A stretch of 64,000 nucleotides of DNA from CAIKMD01 sp035552195 (GTDB taxonomy: Bacteria; Pseudomonadota; Alphaproteobacteria; ATCC43930; CGMCC-115725), in assembly GCA_035552195.1 (NCBI GenBank), contig DASZLU010000122.1, forward strand, positions 1-64,000, in the 5' to 3' direction. The notes below the pieces were generated by a model, which saw only the letters and a program-made list of their open reading frames with translations, was not told the origin of the DNA and did not search any database. Of this stretch, positions 49,148-57,457 are shown one piece after another; the first letter of the stretch is position 1, and each line of letters opens with the position of its first letter. The translations under genes were made by a program, and so were the position numbers.

Positions 49148-50143
49148 TCACGAGCCGAGCGCATTCGGCGCGAAGAGCTCGTCCATCGCCACGACGCGCG
49201 GCGTGAGCCCCTGCTGCGTCGAGTATTTCGCCGCGGCCTCGAGCGTCTCGCGATTGGCCTTGAGACCGTGGGCGATGATCGGCTTCGCCGCCGCCGCGCG
49301 ATATTCCGGCGGCACCAGGCCGGTCTCGAAATGGTAATGCATGTGCTCGACGCGCTCGCGCTCGGCGATGTCGTTCGCCTTGCTGAACGCTTTGATGAGG
49401 TTGATGACCGCCCACGGATTCTTGTCGGCGACCTCGCGCTTGATGACCATGCCGTGATTGATCGGATAGAGACCGGTCTTGCGGTAATAGCGGATGCCCT
49501 CGGCCATGGAGTCGGGGAAGAGCGGCTTGATCGCCGGATGGTTGTTGAGATCCTCGGTGCTGCGATCGACGAGGTTCTGATTGCGGATATAGAACATGCA
49601 GGCGTCGAGCTCGCCCGACACCATCATCGAGCCAATGCTCTTGTCCGGCGGGATCTGGTTGATGGTGACGCCCGCCGGCGCCTTGAAGCCGACAGCGCCG
49701 GCATGACTGCGCGACGGCGGCCGTTCCATGAAATGGGTCACGTCCTTCGGCGAGACGCCGAACTCGTTCTCGAGCGCGCCGCGGATCCAGAGCGCTGCGG
49801 TCTGCTGATATTCCGGCACGCCCACCCGCTTACCCTTAAGGTCGGCCGGGCTGTCGATCTTCGCGTCTTTGCGGACGAGGATCTTGGTGTGAAAGAAATA
49901 GCGCGTGGTGAAGACCGGCAGCGCATAGAAGCGCTTGTCGCCTTGCGCCGCAATCATCATCAGCGACGACATCGACATTTCCGACACGTCGAACTCGGCG
50001 TAATGCAATTGCCGCCAAAACATCTCGGACGGATCGACGACGCTGGTCGTTAAATCGATGCCGTCGGCCGTGACGCGCCCATCGATGATCGGCCAGGTCC
50101 GCGGATTGTTGGTGATGGCGAGACTGAGTTGTAAATTGGCCAT
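49148..50143 (-). CDS. Pht5-like / NMT1-fold protein without signal peptide, copy B
   Basis: 331 aa, paralogue of the downstream gene along its full length: MANLQLSLAITNNPRTWPII, SEMFWRQLHYAEFDVSEMSM, ADLKGKRVGVPEYQQTAALW, YPINHGMVIKREVADKNPW, ending FAPNALGS. No signal peptide. Two near-identical active-site frameworks with differing middles suggest two related substrates, or two subunits. It starts the set copy B, copy A, NmrA-like, all minus strand with short gaps. The function is inferred only from family resemblance to aromatic acid decarboxylases. Confidence 0.75.
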   Translation of the reverse strand: MANLQLSLAITNNPRTWPIIDGRVTADGIDLTTSVVDPSEMFWRQLHYAEFDVSEMSMSSLMMIAAQGDKRFYALPVFTTRYFFHTKILVRKDAKIDSPADLKGKRVGVPEYQQTAALWIRGALENEFGVSPKDVTHFMERPPSRSHAGAVGFKAPAGVTINQIPPDKSIGSMMVSGELDACMFYIRNQNLVDRSTEDLNNHPAIKPLFPDSMAEGIRYYRKTGLYPINHGMVIKREVADKNPWAVINLIKAFSKANDIAERERVEHMHYHFETGLVPPEYRAAAAKPIIAHGLKANRETLEAAAKYSTQQGLTPRVVAMDELFAPNALGS

Positions 50144-50278
50144 GCTTCCTCCCTACCCGGCCGGGCGATTTGTGGATCGCCAGCATGGGCTTTCCGGCGC
50201 GCTCAGGCAAGCGACCGGCGGTTACTCGCTGGATTCAGAACAAGAAGAGGAGCAAATCTCGCTCAATTTTCGCCCCGC

Positions 50279-50704
50279 TCAATCTTCGCGGTGAGTGCGT
50301 TCCATGCGCTCGTGGCGTTCTTGCGCTTCGATGCTCAGCGTCGCGGTCGGTCGCGCGTCGAGACGTTTCACGCCGATCGGCTCGTCGGTCTCTTCGCAAT
50401 AGCCGTAGGTGCCGTCCTCGATCCGCAGCAGCGCCTCGTCGATCTTCTGGATCAGCTTGCGCTCGCGGTCGCGGGTCCGTAGTTCGGTATAACGATCCGT
50501 CTCGAGCGTCGCGCGATCAGCGATATCCGGCTCGGATAGGCTCTCTTCCTTGAGATGCAGCAGCGTGCCGCTGGATTCCGACAGTAATTCGCTGCGCCAT
50601 TGCAGCAGCTTTTGGCGGAAATACTCGCGCTGCAGCGGGTTCATGAATTCCTCGTCCTCGGAAGGACGGTAGTTCGGCGGCAGGGTGACACTCACGCTAA
50701 GCAT
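50279..50704 (-). CDS. dksA: DksA-type RNA polymerase-binding regulator
   Basis: 141 aa. Coiled-coil part RREYFRQK-like (PLQREYFRQKLLQWRSELLS) and conserved tip region DIADRATLETD, needed for action inside the RNA polymerase secondary channel with ppGpp. The finger region YGYCEETDEPIGVKRLDARP keeps only one cysteine of the classic four, as is usual for alphaproteobacterial DksA. The ATG at 50704 is followed by PPNYRPSEDEEFMNP, typical of the group. Separated from its neighbours by 100-135 bases, so probably its own transcript. Confidence 0.92.
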   Translation of the reverse strand: MLSVSVTLPPNYRPSEDEEFMNPLQREYFRQKLLQWRSELLSESSGTLLHLKEESLSEPDIADRATLETDRYTELRTRDRERKLIQKIDEALLRIEDGTYGYCEETDEPIGVKRLDARPTATLSIEAQERHERMERTHRED

Positions 50705-50807
50705 TCCTAAGCCAAAAACGCGCGCGCGATTATATGAGTCAAGTGCTCCCGCGCAACACCCCTCGGCACTGCTTCCAACAACCGAGCGGCGCCAACCGTT
50801 CCGGCGT

Positions 50808-52058
50808 TTAGGGCTCCTCGCCCACGGCGCCGGCTATCTCATTAACCGAAACCGCATAGCGATAGGCGCCGAGCGGCAGCAGCAAGCCGCAAGCGACGCC
50901 GAGCGCGACAACGAAAGCGAGCATCATCGGCACATAGCTGCCGGCGTGGCCGAAAGATAAATCCATCAAATACGGCCCGACGCTGTTGCCCACGGAGAAC
51001 AAGGCGAAAAGCGTGCCGTAGATGGCGCCGAAAGAGCGCAAGCCGAAATAGCGGCTGACGAAAAACGCCATCAGATCGACTTCCGCCCCGATGCCGAGAC
51101 CGCAGAGTACCGTCGCGATGAAGGGCACGGTGCCACCCGCCCCGCTGGAGAGCAGCAGGATGCCGATCATGGCGCTGCCGAAGAAGGTACAAGCGACATA
51201 GGGGCCATGGACGCGATCGAGGCTCCAGCCCGAGACGATGCGGCCGACCGTCAGCGCGATGCCGGAGGCCGATAACGCACTGACCGCGACCGCGCGCGCA
51301 ATGCCGCGGTCGCTCAGCAGCGGTACGACGCGGGTAATCATGCCGTTGATCGCGACGACACCGATGAAGAAGGCGATCGTCATCGCCCAGAAGCGCCAAT
51401 CGTGGAAGACCGCCTCGCCGAAAGTCGCGCCCGGAATCGCTGGACGGCCGGCGATCACATGATCGCTGTGATAAGGCGGTTCGCGCACGAACAGCAGCGC
51501 CGGGATGAAGCCGATGACGAGGATCGCAGCACCCAGCCCGACGAAAGCCTCGCGCCAGCCATATTCGGCGATCAGCCAGTTAGCGATCTGCGGCATGATC
51601 GCGACGCCGAGGCCGACGCCCGCGATGGCGATACCGAGCGCCAGGCCGCGATCTTTGTCGAACCAGGCGGCGATCGCTTTCGAATAGGCGATCGGCGACT
51701 GGCCGGAGCCGACAATGCCGCGGAAGCAGAAGAATGCCACCATCAGGCCGAAAGAGGAGTTGAGAAAGAAGAGCAACCCGGTGGCGAGCGCGTAGAGGCA
51801 GATCATCGGCAAATGCACTTTGCGCAAACCGAAATGATCGATCGCCTTGCCGAAGGCCGGGGTCGCGAAGGTGGCGCAAAGCGAGCCGAACACACCGGCA
51901 AGCGCGATGGTTTCGCGCTGGTAGCCGAGCTCTTCGGAAATCGGCTTCAGGAAGACCGAGAAGGTGAATACCTCGATGACGCCGGTATTGACCAAGAGGC
52001 CGAGCAAGGACCCGACCACCAACCACCAGCGATTGGCAAAGATGCCCGTCTTCAGCAT
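50808..52058 (-). CDS. MFS transporter, monocarboxylate/oxalate-type
   Basis: 416 aa with 12 predicted membrane helices. The N-terminus NRWWLVVGSLLGLLVNTGVI and FSVFLKPISEELGYQRETIA, and later GSGQSPIAYSKAIAAWFDKD with RGLALGIAIAGVGLGVAIMP, are typical of the OFA/monocarboxylate branch of the MFS. Such proteins import small organic acids. It lies upstream of dksA on the same strand without sign of coupling. It may take up the substrate of the neighbouring Pht5-like proteins. Confidence 0.83.
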   Translation of the reverse strand: MLKTGIFANRWWLVVGSLLGLLVNTGVIEVFTFSVFLKPISEELGYQRETIALAGVFGSLCATFATPAFGKAIDHFGLRKVHLPMICLYALATGLLFFLNSSFGLMVAFFCFRGIVGSGQSPIAYSKAIAAWFDKDRGLALGIAIAGVGLGVAIMPQIANWLIAEYGWREAFVGLGAAILVIGFIPALLFVREPPYHSDHVIAGRPAIPGATFGEAVFHDWRFWAMTIAFFIGVVAINGMITRVVPLLSDRGIARAVAVSALSASGIALTVGRIVSGWSLDRVHGPYVACTFFGSAMIGILLLSSGAGGTVPFIATVLCGLGIGAEVDLMAFFVSRYFGLRSFGAIYGTLFALFSVGNSVGPYLMDLSFGHAGSYVPMMLAFVVALGVACGLLLPLGAYRYAVSVNEIAGAVGEEP

Positions 52059-52209
52059 GCGCGCTCCCTTATCCCCCGGTACCAGCCGCGCCTGTTCTTG
52101 CCCGCAGCACCGGTGTGCCGGCGCCCTTTATTGACCGCCGAAGAATGCGCGCGTGACCGCGACCGCGCAAGCGCGACCACGACACCGGATGATGGAAAAC
52201 GGTTGGGGT

Positions 52210-52626
52210 TTAGGCGACGTTGTCGAGCTTGGCAAGCTCGACCGCGACGCGCAGCTCGATCTCGTCGAGAACCGACTGAAGCTGTGGATCGTCGAGGATA
52301 TCGCCTCGCTCCTGCGCCATGCGGCGAAGGGATTCGAGCTGGCCGCGCGGCATCGCGCCGGTCAGCAAGGCGATGCGGATATCGTCGAGGCGGTCGAGCA
52401 GGTGATCGCCGCGTTTTACCGCGGCCTTGCGACGGCCGGTCAGGTCGTCGGCGACCTCTTGCAGCATAAAGAGGTTGTTGACCGTCGCCACGGCTTTCGG
52501 CGCGTTCGCTGCCGCGGTTGCCGTATCCGACGACAGAGCCTGGGCAAAACCGCTGCCACTGCTCGCCGCTTGGGTGCCGCGACGTGCGACCGTCGACGAC
52601 AAAGACGAAGATTGCTCGATCCTCAT
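52210..52626 (-). CDS. fliX: Flagellar assembly regulator FliX
   Basis: 138 aa. Variable Ser/Ala-rich start, then the conserved FliX core: VNNLFMLQEVADDLTGRRKA, AVKRGDHLLDRLDDIRIALL, and the ending VLDEIELRVAVELAKLD. In Caulobacter FliX couples basal-body assembly to sigma-54 transcription by controlling FlbD. The gene is divergent from flgI, as in Caulobacter, with a CtrA-like box 25-40 bases upstream. FlbD is not in the window. Confidence 0.9.
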   Translation of the reverse strand: MRIEQSSSLSSTVARRGTQAASSGSGFAQALSSDTATAAANAPKAVATVNNLFMLQEVADDLTGRRKAAVKRGDHLLDRLDDIRIALLTGAMPRGQLESLRRMAQERGDILDDPQLQSVLDEIELRVAVELAKLDNVA

Positions 52627-52650
52627 GTCATCACAATTGCGCCGTTAAAG

Positions 52651-52666
52651 TTAATGGAGGCTTAAC
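52651..52666 (-). promoter_or_regulatory. CtrA-like box upstream of fliX
   Basis: TTAA (52651-52654), seven bases (TGGAGGC), TTAAC (52662-52666): an exact match to the TTAA-N7-TTAAC pattern recognised by CtrA. It lies 25-40 bases before the fliX start, a fitting place for a -35-region site, and in Caulobacter fliX is under CtrA. It could also affect flgI on the other side. Confidence 0.6.
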
Positions 52667-52760
52667 CGCGCCCGGCAAAACCTGCCCTGACACGGCAGCG
52701 ATTGCCGCACATCGCTTCCTCCGCCTGTGAAAAAACCGCGGAATTCCGCGCCGAGGCTCC

Positions 52761-52776
52761 TGGCACGGCTTTGGCA
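52761..52776 (+). promoter_or_regulatory. Sigma-54 promoter of the flgI operon
   Basis: TGGCACGGCTTTGGCA has the -24 GG at 52762-52763 and the -12 GC at 52774-52775 with exactly ten bases between. The TGGCACG box is complete. Transcription would begin near 52787, nine or ten bases before the first flgI ATG and about 30 before the second, which favours the second ATG. The downstream genes flgI to flgL could all use it. Confidence 0.7.
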
Positions 52777-52795
52777 TCAGGAAGCGCGGGTAACC

Positions 52796-54172
52796 ATGTT
52801 CACACCACCGGTCTCCATGAGCAAATTCTGCCACCGCCTCTCTGCCACGCTTTTCGTCTTCTGCAGCCTTATCATTTGGGCGCAGCCAAGCCTCGCCGCT
52901 TCGCGCATCAAGGACATCGCCGATTTCGAAGGCGTGCGCGACAATATGCTGGTCGGCTACGGCCTGGTCGTCGGTCTCAACGGCACGGGCGACACGCTGA
53001 GCCAGGCCGTGTTCACGCGCGAGAGCCTCATCGGCATGCTCGAGCGCTTGGGCGTCAACGCCCGCGACAGCAACCTCCGCACCGCCAACGTTGCGGCCGT
53101 CATGGTCACCAGCACGCTTCCCGCTTTCTCGCGCCAAGGCGCGCGCATCGACGTTCAGGTCTCCGCCCTTGGCAACGCCAAGAGCCTGCTCGGGGGCACT
53201 TTGCTGGTAACGCCGTTGCTTGGCGCCGATGGTGAGGTCTATGCCGTGGCGCAAGGCACGGTCTCTTCGGGCGGCTTCGCCGTCAAAGGTCAGGGCGCCT
53301 CGGTCACCAAGGGCGTGCCGACCGCCGGCCGCATCCCGACCGGCGCGATCGTCGAACGCGAAGTCGGCTTCCAGCTTTCGCAGCTCCACAGCGTCAGCCT
53401 GATGCTGCACAACCCCGATTTCACCACCGCACGCCGCGTCGCGCAGGTGATCAACGCGCGTATGAAGAACAATATCGCGCAGCCGAGCGATCCGTCGACC
53501 GTAGTGCTCAACGTGCCCGCCGATCTCAAAGGCAACATCGTCAATCTGATGACCGACATCGAGCAGCTCGAGATCGAGCCCGATCAGGTCGCGCGCGTCG
53601 TCATCGACGAGCAGAACGGTATCATCGTGATGGGCGAGAATGTCCGCATCAGCACGGTCGCGGTGGCGCAAGGCAATCTCACCGTGAAGGTCACCGAAAC
53701 GCCGCAAGTCTCGCAGCCCAATGCGTTTGCGCCGAGCGGCCAGCCGACGACGTTCAATCCGCTTAACGCGTCGGGCGTCGTCCCCAATCCGAACCCGATC
53801 TTCAATCCGACACAGCCCCCGGCGAGCGGCCCTTTCGCGCAGACGCCCGGCAATTCGACCCTGCAGAACCAGGGAACGATCCAGCCCTACGCCGCGCCGC
53901 AGTCCAACAACCCGGCCCTGCCCGGCCCGCCTGGCAACAACAATGTGCAATTCACGCCCGGCGGCGGCGGCAGCACCGTCGTTGTCCCGCGCACCAATAT
54001 TCAGGTCGACGAGCAGAGCGATCGCCGCATGGCAGTCGTTAACAGCGGCGTCACCCTGCAAGAGCTAGTCAACAACCTCAACGCACTCGGCGTCGGACCG
54101 CGGGATATGATCTCGATCCTGCAGGCGATCAAGGCCGCCGGCGCGCTGCAAGCCGATATCGAGATGATGTGA
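52796..54172 (+). CDS. flgI: Flagellar P-ring protein FlgI with a long insertion
   Basis: 458 aa from the ATG at 52796, or 451 aa from the ATG at 52817, which fits the mapped sigma-54 start better. Signal peptide to about residue 39 (SLAASRIKDI). Hallmarks: FEGVRDNMLVGYGLVVGLNG, TGDTLSQ, VMVTSTLPAFSRQGARIDVQ, and at the end VNNLNALGVGPRDMISILQA. FlgI is usually about 370 aa. The surplus is a Pro/Asn/Gly-rich stretch at about 305-398, between ETPQVSQP and PRTNIQVDE. The C-terminal part is otherwise intact, so the ring protein should work. Confidence 0.95.
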   Translation: MFTPPVSMSKFCHRLSATLFVFCSLIIWAQPSLAASRIKDIADFEGVRDNMLVGYGLVVGLNGTGDTLSQAVFTRESLIGMLERLGVNARDSNLRTANVAAVMVTSTLPAFSRQGARIDVQVSALGNAKSLLGGTLLVTPLLGADGEVYAVAQGTVSSGGFAVKGQGASVTKGVPTAGRIPTGAIVEREVGFQLSQLHSVSLMLHNPDFTTARRVAQVINARMKNNIAQPSDPSTVVLNVPADLKGNIVNLMTDIEQLEIEPDQVARVVIDEQNGIIVMGENVRISTVAVAQGNLTVKVTETPQVSQPNAFAPSGQPTTFNPLNASGVVPNPNPIFNPTQPPASGPFAQTPGNSTLQNQGTIQPYAAPQSNNPALPGPPGNNNVQFTPGGGGSTVVVPRTNIQVDEQSDRRMAVVNSGVTLQELVNNLNALGVGPRDMISILQAIKAAGALQADIEMM

Positions 54173-54486
54173 TGAGCGATCCGACCGCCCTTATCTCTTC
54201 CGCTTCTTCCTCGCTGAACGCCGGGGCGCCGGCGATTGGCAGCAACATGACCAAGGCTGCCGCGCAGAAGACCGGCCAGGATTTCGAAGCCTACTTCCTC
54301 TCGCAAGCCTTCGAGAACATGTACTCGGGCGTCGATGCCGATCCGATGTTCGGCGGCGGCCAGAGCGAAGGCATCTATCGTTCGATGATGATCCAGGAAT
54401 ACAGCAAGGTCGCCGCCAGTACCCACTCGACCGGCATCGGCGACGAAGTGACCCGCGAAATTCTGCGTATGCAAGAGCACCACTAA
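54172..54486 (+). CDS. flgJ: FlgJ-like rod-capping protein without muramidase domain
   Basis: 104 aa from the ATG at 54172, which shares one base with the flgI stop (TGATG). It contains only the rod-binding N-terminal domain of FlgJ: AAQKTGQDFEAYFLSQAFEN, then GGGQSEGIYRSMMIQEYSKV. The C-terminal peptidoglycan hydrolase of enterobacterial FlgJ is missing, the normal state in alphaproteobacteria, where a separate enzyme is used. Exported through the flagellar secretion system. Confidence 0.85.
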   Translation: MSDPTALISSASSSLNAGAPAIGSNMTKAAAQKTGQDFEAYFLSQAFENMYSGVDADPMFGGGQSEGIYRSMMIQEYSKVAASTHSTGIGDEVTREILRMQEHH

Positions 54487-54488
54487 TC

Positions 54489-54971
54489 ATGCCATTCACG
54501 CCGAGAAACCCGCTTCCATCCACCCGCGGCACCGGTGCCGCGGCCGTGCCGTCGAACATTCCCGCGCTCTGCGCGATCGCGACCGAACTCGCGAACTTGC
54601 TCGATCGCGAGACCGCGCTCATCCGCGCGATGAAGCTGGCGGAGATCGGTCCGCTGCAAGCCGACAAGGCGCGGCTGACCAATCTCTGCGGCACGACGCT
54701 CAAAACCATCGATCCGGCAACGCCCGTCTCGAACGCGCTCAGGGACCAATGGCGCGTGGTCAGCAAGAAGCTCGGCGATGCCGCCGTCGCCAACGAAATG
54801 GCGCTGCGCGTCGGCCATGCCGCAACCGATCGGCTCGTCTCGGCGATCGTCGGCCATATACAGAAAGAGCGCACCGCCGCTACCGGCTATGCGCGTCCGA
54901 AACCGATCGCACCCGGCGCGGCGCGGCGTCCCCCGACGCTTGCCGGCGTCACCATCGACCGCTCGCTTTAA
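54489..54971 (+). CDS. flgN: FlgN-like export chaperone
   Basis: 160 aa, mostly helical. Helix 1 (about 25-65, LCAIATELANLLDRETALIR) and later AALRVGHAATDRL-like helices match the FlgN chaperone layout; the ends are Pro/Ala-rich. FlgN binds the hook-associated proteins FlgK and FlgL before export. It lies two bases after the flgJ-like gene and 12 before flgK, the expected location. Sequence similarity is low, so the name rests mainly on context and length. Confidence 0.65.
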   Translation: MPFTPRNPLPSTRGTGAAAVPSNIPALCAIATELANLLDRETALIRAMKLAEIGPLQADKARLTNLCGTTLKTIDPATPVSNALRDQWRVVSKKLGDAAVANEMALRVGHAATDRLVSAIVGHIQKERTAATGYARPKPIAPGAARRPPTLAGVTIDRSL

Positions 54972-54983
54972 GGGAGGCCGACA

Positions 54984-56402
54984 ATGGGTCTCGACATCGC
55001 ACTTCAAGATGCCATGACGGGTTTGCGCGCGACGCAAGCACAAATCCAGGTCATTTCGGCGAATATCGCCAACGCTCAGACGCCCGGCTATTCCGAAGAA
55101 ACCATTACCCAAACGCCGATCCGGATGCCGGCCGGCGGCGCCGGCGTCAACACCAGCATCATCCAGCGCGTCTCGGACCAGTTGCTGACGCGGCAGATCG
55201 CCACCCAAACCAGCGCGTCCTCGGCGGCCACGACCACGAACAGCTATCTGCAGCAATTGCAGACTCTCCTCGGCCAGGTCGGCAGCGGGAGCACTTTCAC
55301 CGACGCCTACAATAATTTTGTCAGCGCGATGCAGACCGAGGCGGCGACGCCCGAGGATCCGGTCGCACAAAGCGCCGCAGTCAACGCCGGCCAACAGCTC
55401 GCGCAACAGCTCAATTCTTTCTCGAGCGGCATTCAAACCCTGCGCGCCGGCACCGATAGCGACATCAACACCGCTGTCACCAGCCTCAATACCGCGTTGA
55501 ATCAGATCGCCTCGCTCAACGGCTCGATCGCCCAGGTGAAAGCCGAGGGTCAATCGACCGCGACCCTCGAAGATCAGCGCGATCAGGCGCTCACGCAGGT
55601 CTCACAGCTTATCGGCGTCAGCTCCTACGAGCGGCCCGACGGCTCGATGGTGGTGCTGTCCTCCTCCGGCCAGACCTTGGTCGACGGCACGAACATCTCG
55701 ACTTTCGGCTACACCCCGTCGGGCGTGGTCACCGCCGCCTCGCCGCTCTCGAATGTGACGCTCGACGGCCAGAACGTCACCTCCTCCATCACGACCGGCC
55801 AGATCGGCGCGCTGCTGCAGTTGCGCAACACGACCCTCCCCTCGGTCACGGCGGAGATGAACCAGTTCACCAACAATCTCTACAATCTTTCGGCGAACTC
55901 AAATCTCAACACGACGAATAGCGGGACCAACGTCACCAACGACGCTAATCACTTCTTCGCCGATGTGAACACGACGAGCGGTCTCGACAACGCCTCGACC
56001 ATCGAGGTGAACCCGTCGCTCGTGGCCAATGCCGGCCTGCTCTACAACGGTATCAGCGGCGCCGATCCGACGATCTCCTCTTCGATCGCCACCGGCCTCA
56101 CGTCGAGCGCGACCTTCGCCGCGGCCGGCAATTTCCCGAGCAGCATGACCACGACGCTGTCGAATTATGCGGCGCAGATCGTCGGCCAGGCAGCGACTGC
56201 CGCGAACAACGCGACGCAAAACAACACCTATCAGTCACAGCTCACGACACAGATGCAGAGCCGCTTGCAATCCGAGACCGGCGTCAATCTCGACCAAGAG
56301 CTCGGCAACCTGACGATTTACCAGAACGCTTATGGCGCATCGGCGCGCGTCGTCTCGACCATTCAGACGATGTACGACGCGCTGATGAACATTGCGAATT
56401 AA
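54984..56402 (+). CDS. flgK: Flagellar hook-associated protein 1, FlgK
   Basis: 472 aa. N-terminal axial helix MGLDIALQDAMTGLRATQAQ and VISANIANAQTPGYSEETIT. The long middle is Ser/Thr/Asn-rich. The C-terminal helix is GVNLDQELGNLTIYQNAYGA followed by SARVVSTIQTMYDALMNIAN, the standard FlgK ending. It joins hook and filament. GGGAGG precedes the ATG; flgL follows after 13 bases. Confidence 0.95.
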   Translation: MGLDIALQDAMTGLRATQAQIQVISANIANAQTPGYSEETITQTPIRMPAGGAGVNTSIIQRVSDQLLTRQIATQTSASSAATTTNSYLQQLQTLLGQVGSGSTFTDAYNNFVSAMQTEAATPEDPVAQSAAVNAGQQLAQQLNSFSSGIQTLRAGTDSDINTAVTSLNTALNQIASLNGSIAQVKAEGQSTATLEDQRDQALTQVSQLIGVSSYERPDGSMVVLSSSGQTLVDGTNISTFGYTPSGVVTAASPLSNVTLDGQNVTSSITTGQIGALLQLRNTTLPSVTAEMNQFTNNLYNLSANSNLNTTNSGTNVTNDANHFFADVNTTSGLDNASTIEVNPSLVANAGLLYNGISGADPTISSSIATGLTSSATFAAAGNFPSSMTTTLSNYAAQIVGQAATAANNATQNNTYQSQLTTQMQSRLQSETGVNLDQELGNLTIYQNAYGASARVVSTIQTMYDALMNIAN

Positions 56403-56415
56403 GGGATAGGCGACG

Positions 56416-57339
56416 ATGACAACCCGAGTCAGCACGATCCAGCAACAAAACCAGATGCTGCAGTACCTGTCGCACCTGCAAACCCAGGGCCAGACGCTCG
56501 AGAATCAGATCTCGAGCGGCCAGAAGAGCCAGACCTATGCCGGCATCTCGTCCCAGGCCGGCCAGGTCATCAACCTGGAAGCGACCCAGTCGCTGCAACA
56601 GGGCTATATGAACACCATCGACACGGTGAACACGCGGCTGCAGACGATGGGTCTCGCGATGCAGAACATCTCGGCGATCGCCACCAGCTTTCAGAATACG
56701 CTCGCCAACAGCGCCTTCGCTCCCAACGGCGCGAGTGTGCAGCAAACCGCGCAGCAACTGCTGACCGAGCTCGGCAGCTATATGAACACGCAAGACGGCT
56801 CGCGCTATGTCTTCTCAGGCAATCAGACGAGCACGCCGACATTCGATCCGACCAACCTGCCGAACCCCGGCAGTCTGACGACGAATGTCGCGGCGAATTA
56901 CTATGGCGGCGACAACGGCATTGCCTCCGCGACGGTCGATAACAACGTCAACATGCAATACGGCGTGACCGGCAACAATCCGGCCCTCGAGCAGATCGTC
57001 CGCGTGCTCAATTTCTTCGCCAACGATTCGACGCCGCTCTCGCAGTCGAACGCCACCGACGTCGCCAACGTCAATCAGGCGCAGCAAATGCTGGCCAACG
57101 CGGCCCAAGCCGTGCAACAGCTCGTCGCCACCAACGGCGAGGAGCAGGGCGATCTCTCTCAGCTCAAAAAGGCGCATCAGAACGCGCTGTCGCTCGCCCA
57201 AACCTCGCTCAACGGGATCGAGCAGGTCGACACCGCGACGGCCATCACGCAGCTCAATACGCTGCAAACCCAGCTCCAGGCGTCCTATCAGACGATCAAC
57301 ATCCTGCAGTCGCTGAGCCTCGCCAACTACATGAAATAG
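56416..57339 (+). CDS. flgL: Flagellar hook-associated protein 3, FlgL
   Basis: 307 aa flagellin-like protein. The N-terminal helix has RVSTIQQQNQMLQYLSHLQT and LENQISSGQKSQTYAGISSQ. YVFSGNQTSTPTFD in the middle is typical of FlgL. The C-terminal helix is LNTLQTQLQASYQTINILQS then LSLANYMK. Forms the second junction layer below the filament. It ends the flgI-to-flgL set; 118 bases follow before pseB. Confidence 0.93.
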   Translation: MTTRVSTIQQQNQMLQYLSHLQTQGQTLENQISSGQKSQTYAGISSQAGQVINLEATQSLQQGYMNTIDTVNTRLQTMGLAMQNISAIATSFQNTLANSAFAPNGASVQQTAQQLLTELGSYMNTQDGSRYVFSGNQTSTPTFDPTNLPNPGSLTTNVAANYYGGDNGIASATVDNNVNMQYGVTGNNPALEQIVRVLNFFANDSTPLSQSNATDVANVNQAQQMLANAAQAVQQLVATNGEEQGDLSQLKKAHQNALSLAQTSLNGIEQVDTATAITQLNTLQTQLQASYQTINILQSLSLANYMK

Positions 57340-57457
57340 CGGGATAAATCGGCCGTGACCGCATAACCGGCGCGCGAGTCAACGCTCTGTTAACCACGTT
57401 TCGGCCAGTATTGCCCCGCATTAACCAACGATCTTGCGAAAGTCTGCCGGAAACCCC

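Noticed and set aside
57380..57430. Two TTAACC half-sites upstream of pseB.
   Set aside because: Their spacing does not fit the TTAA-N7-TTAA pattern of CtrA, so they may be chance.
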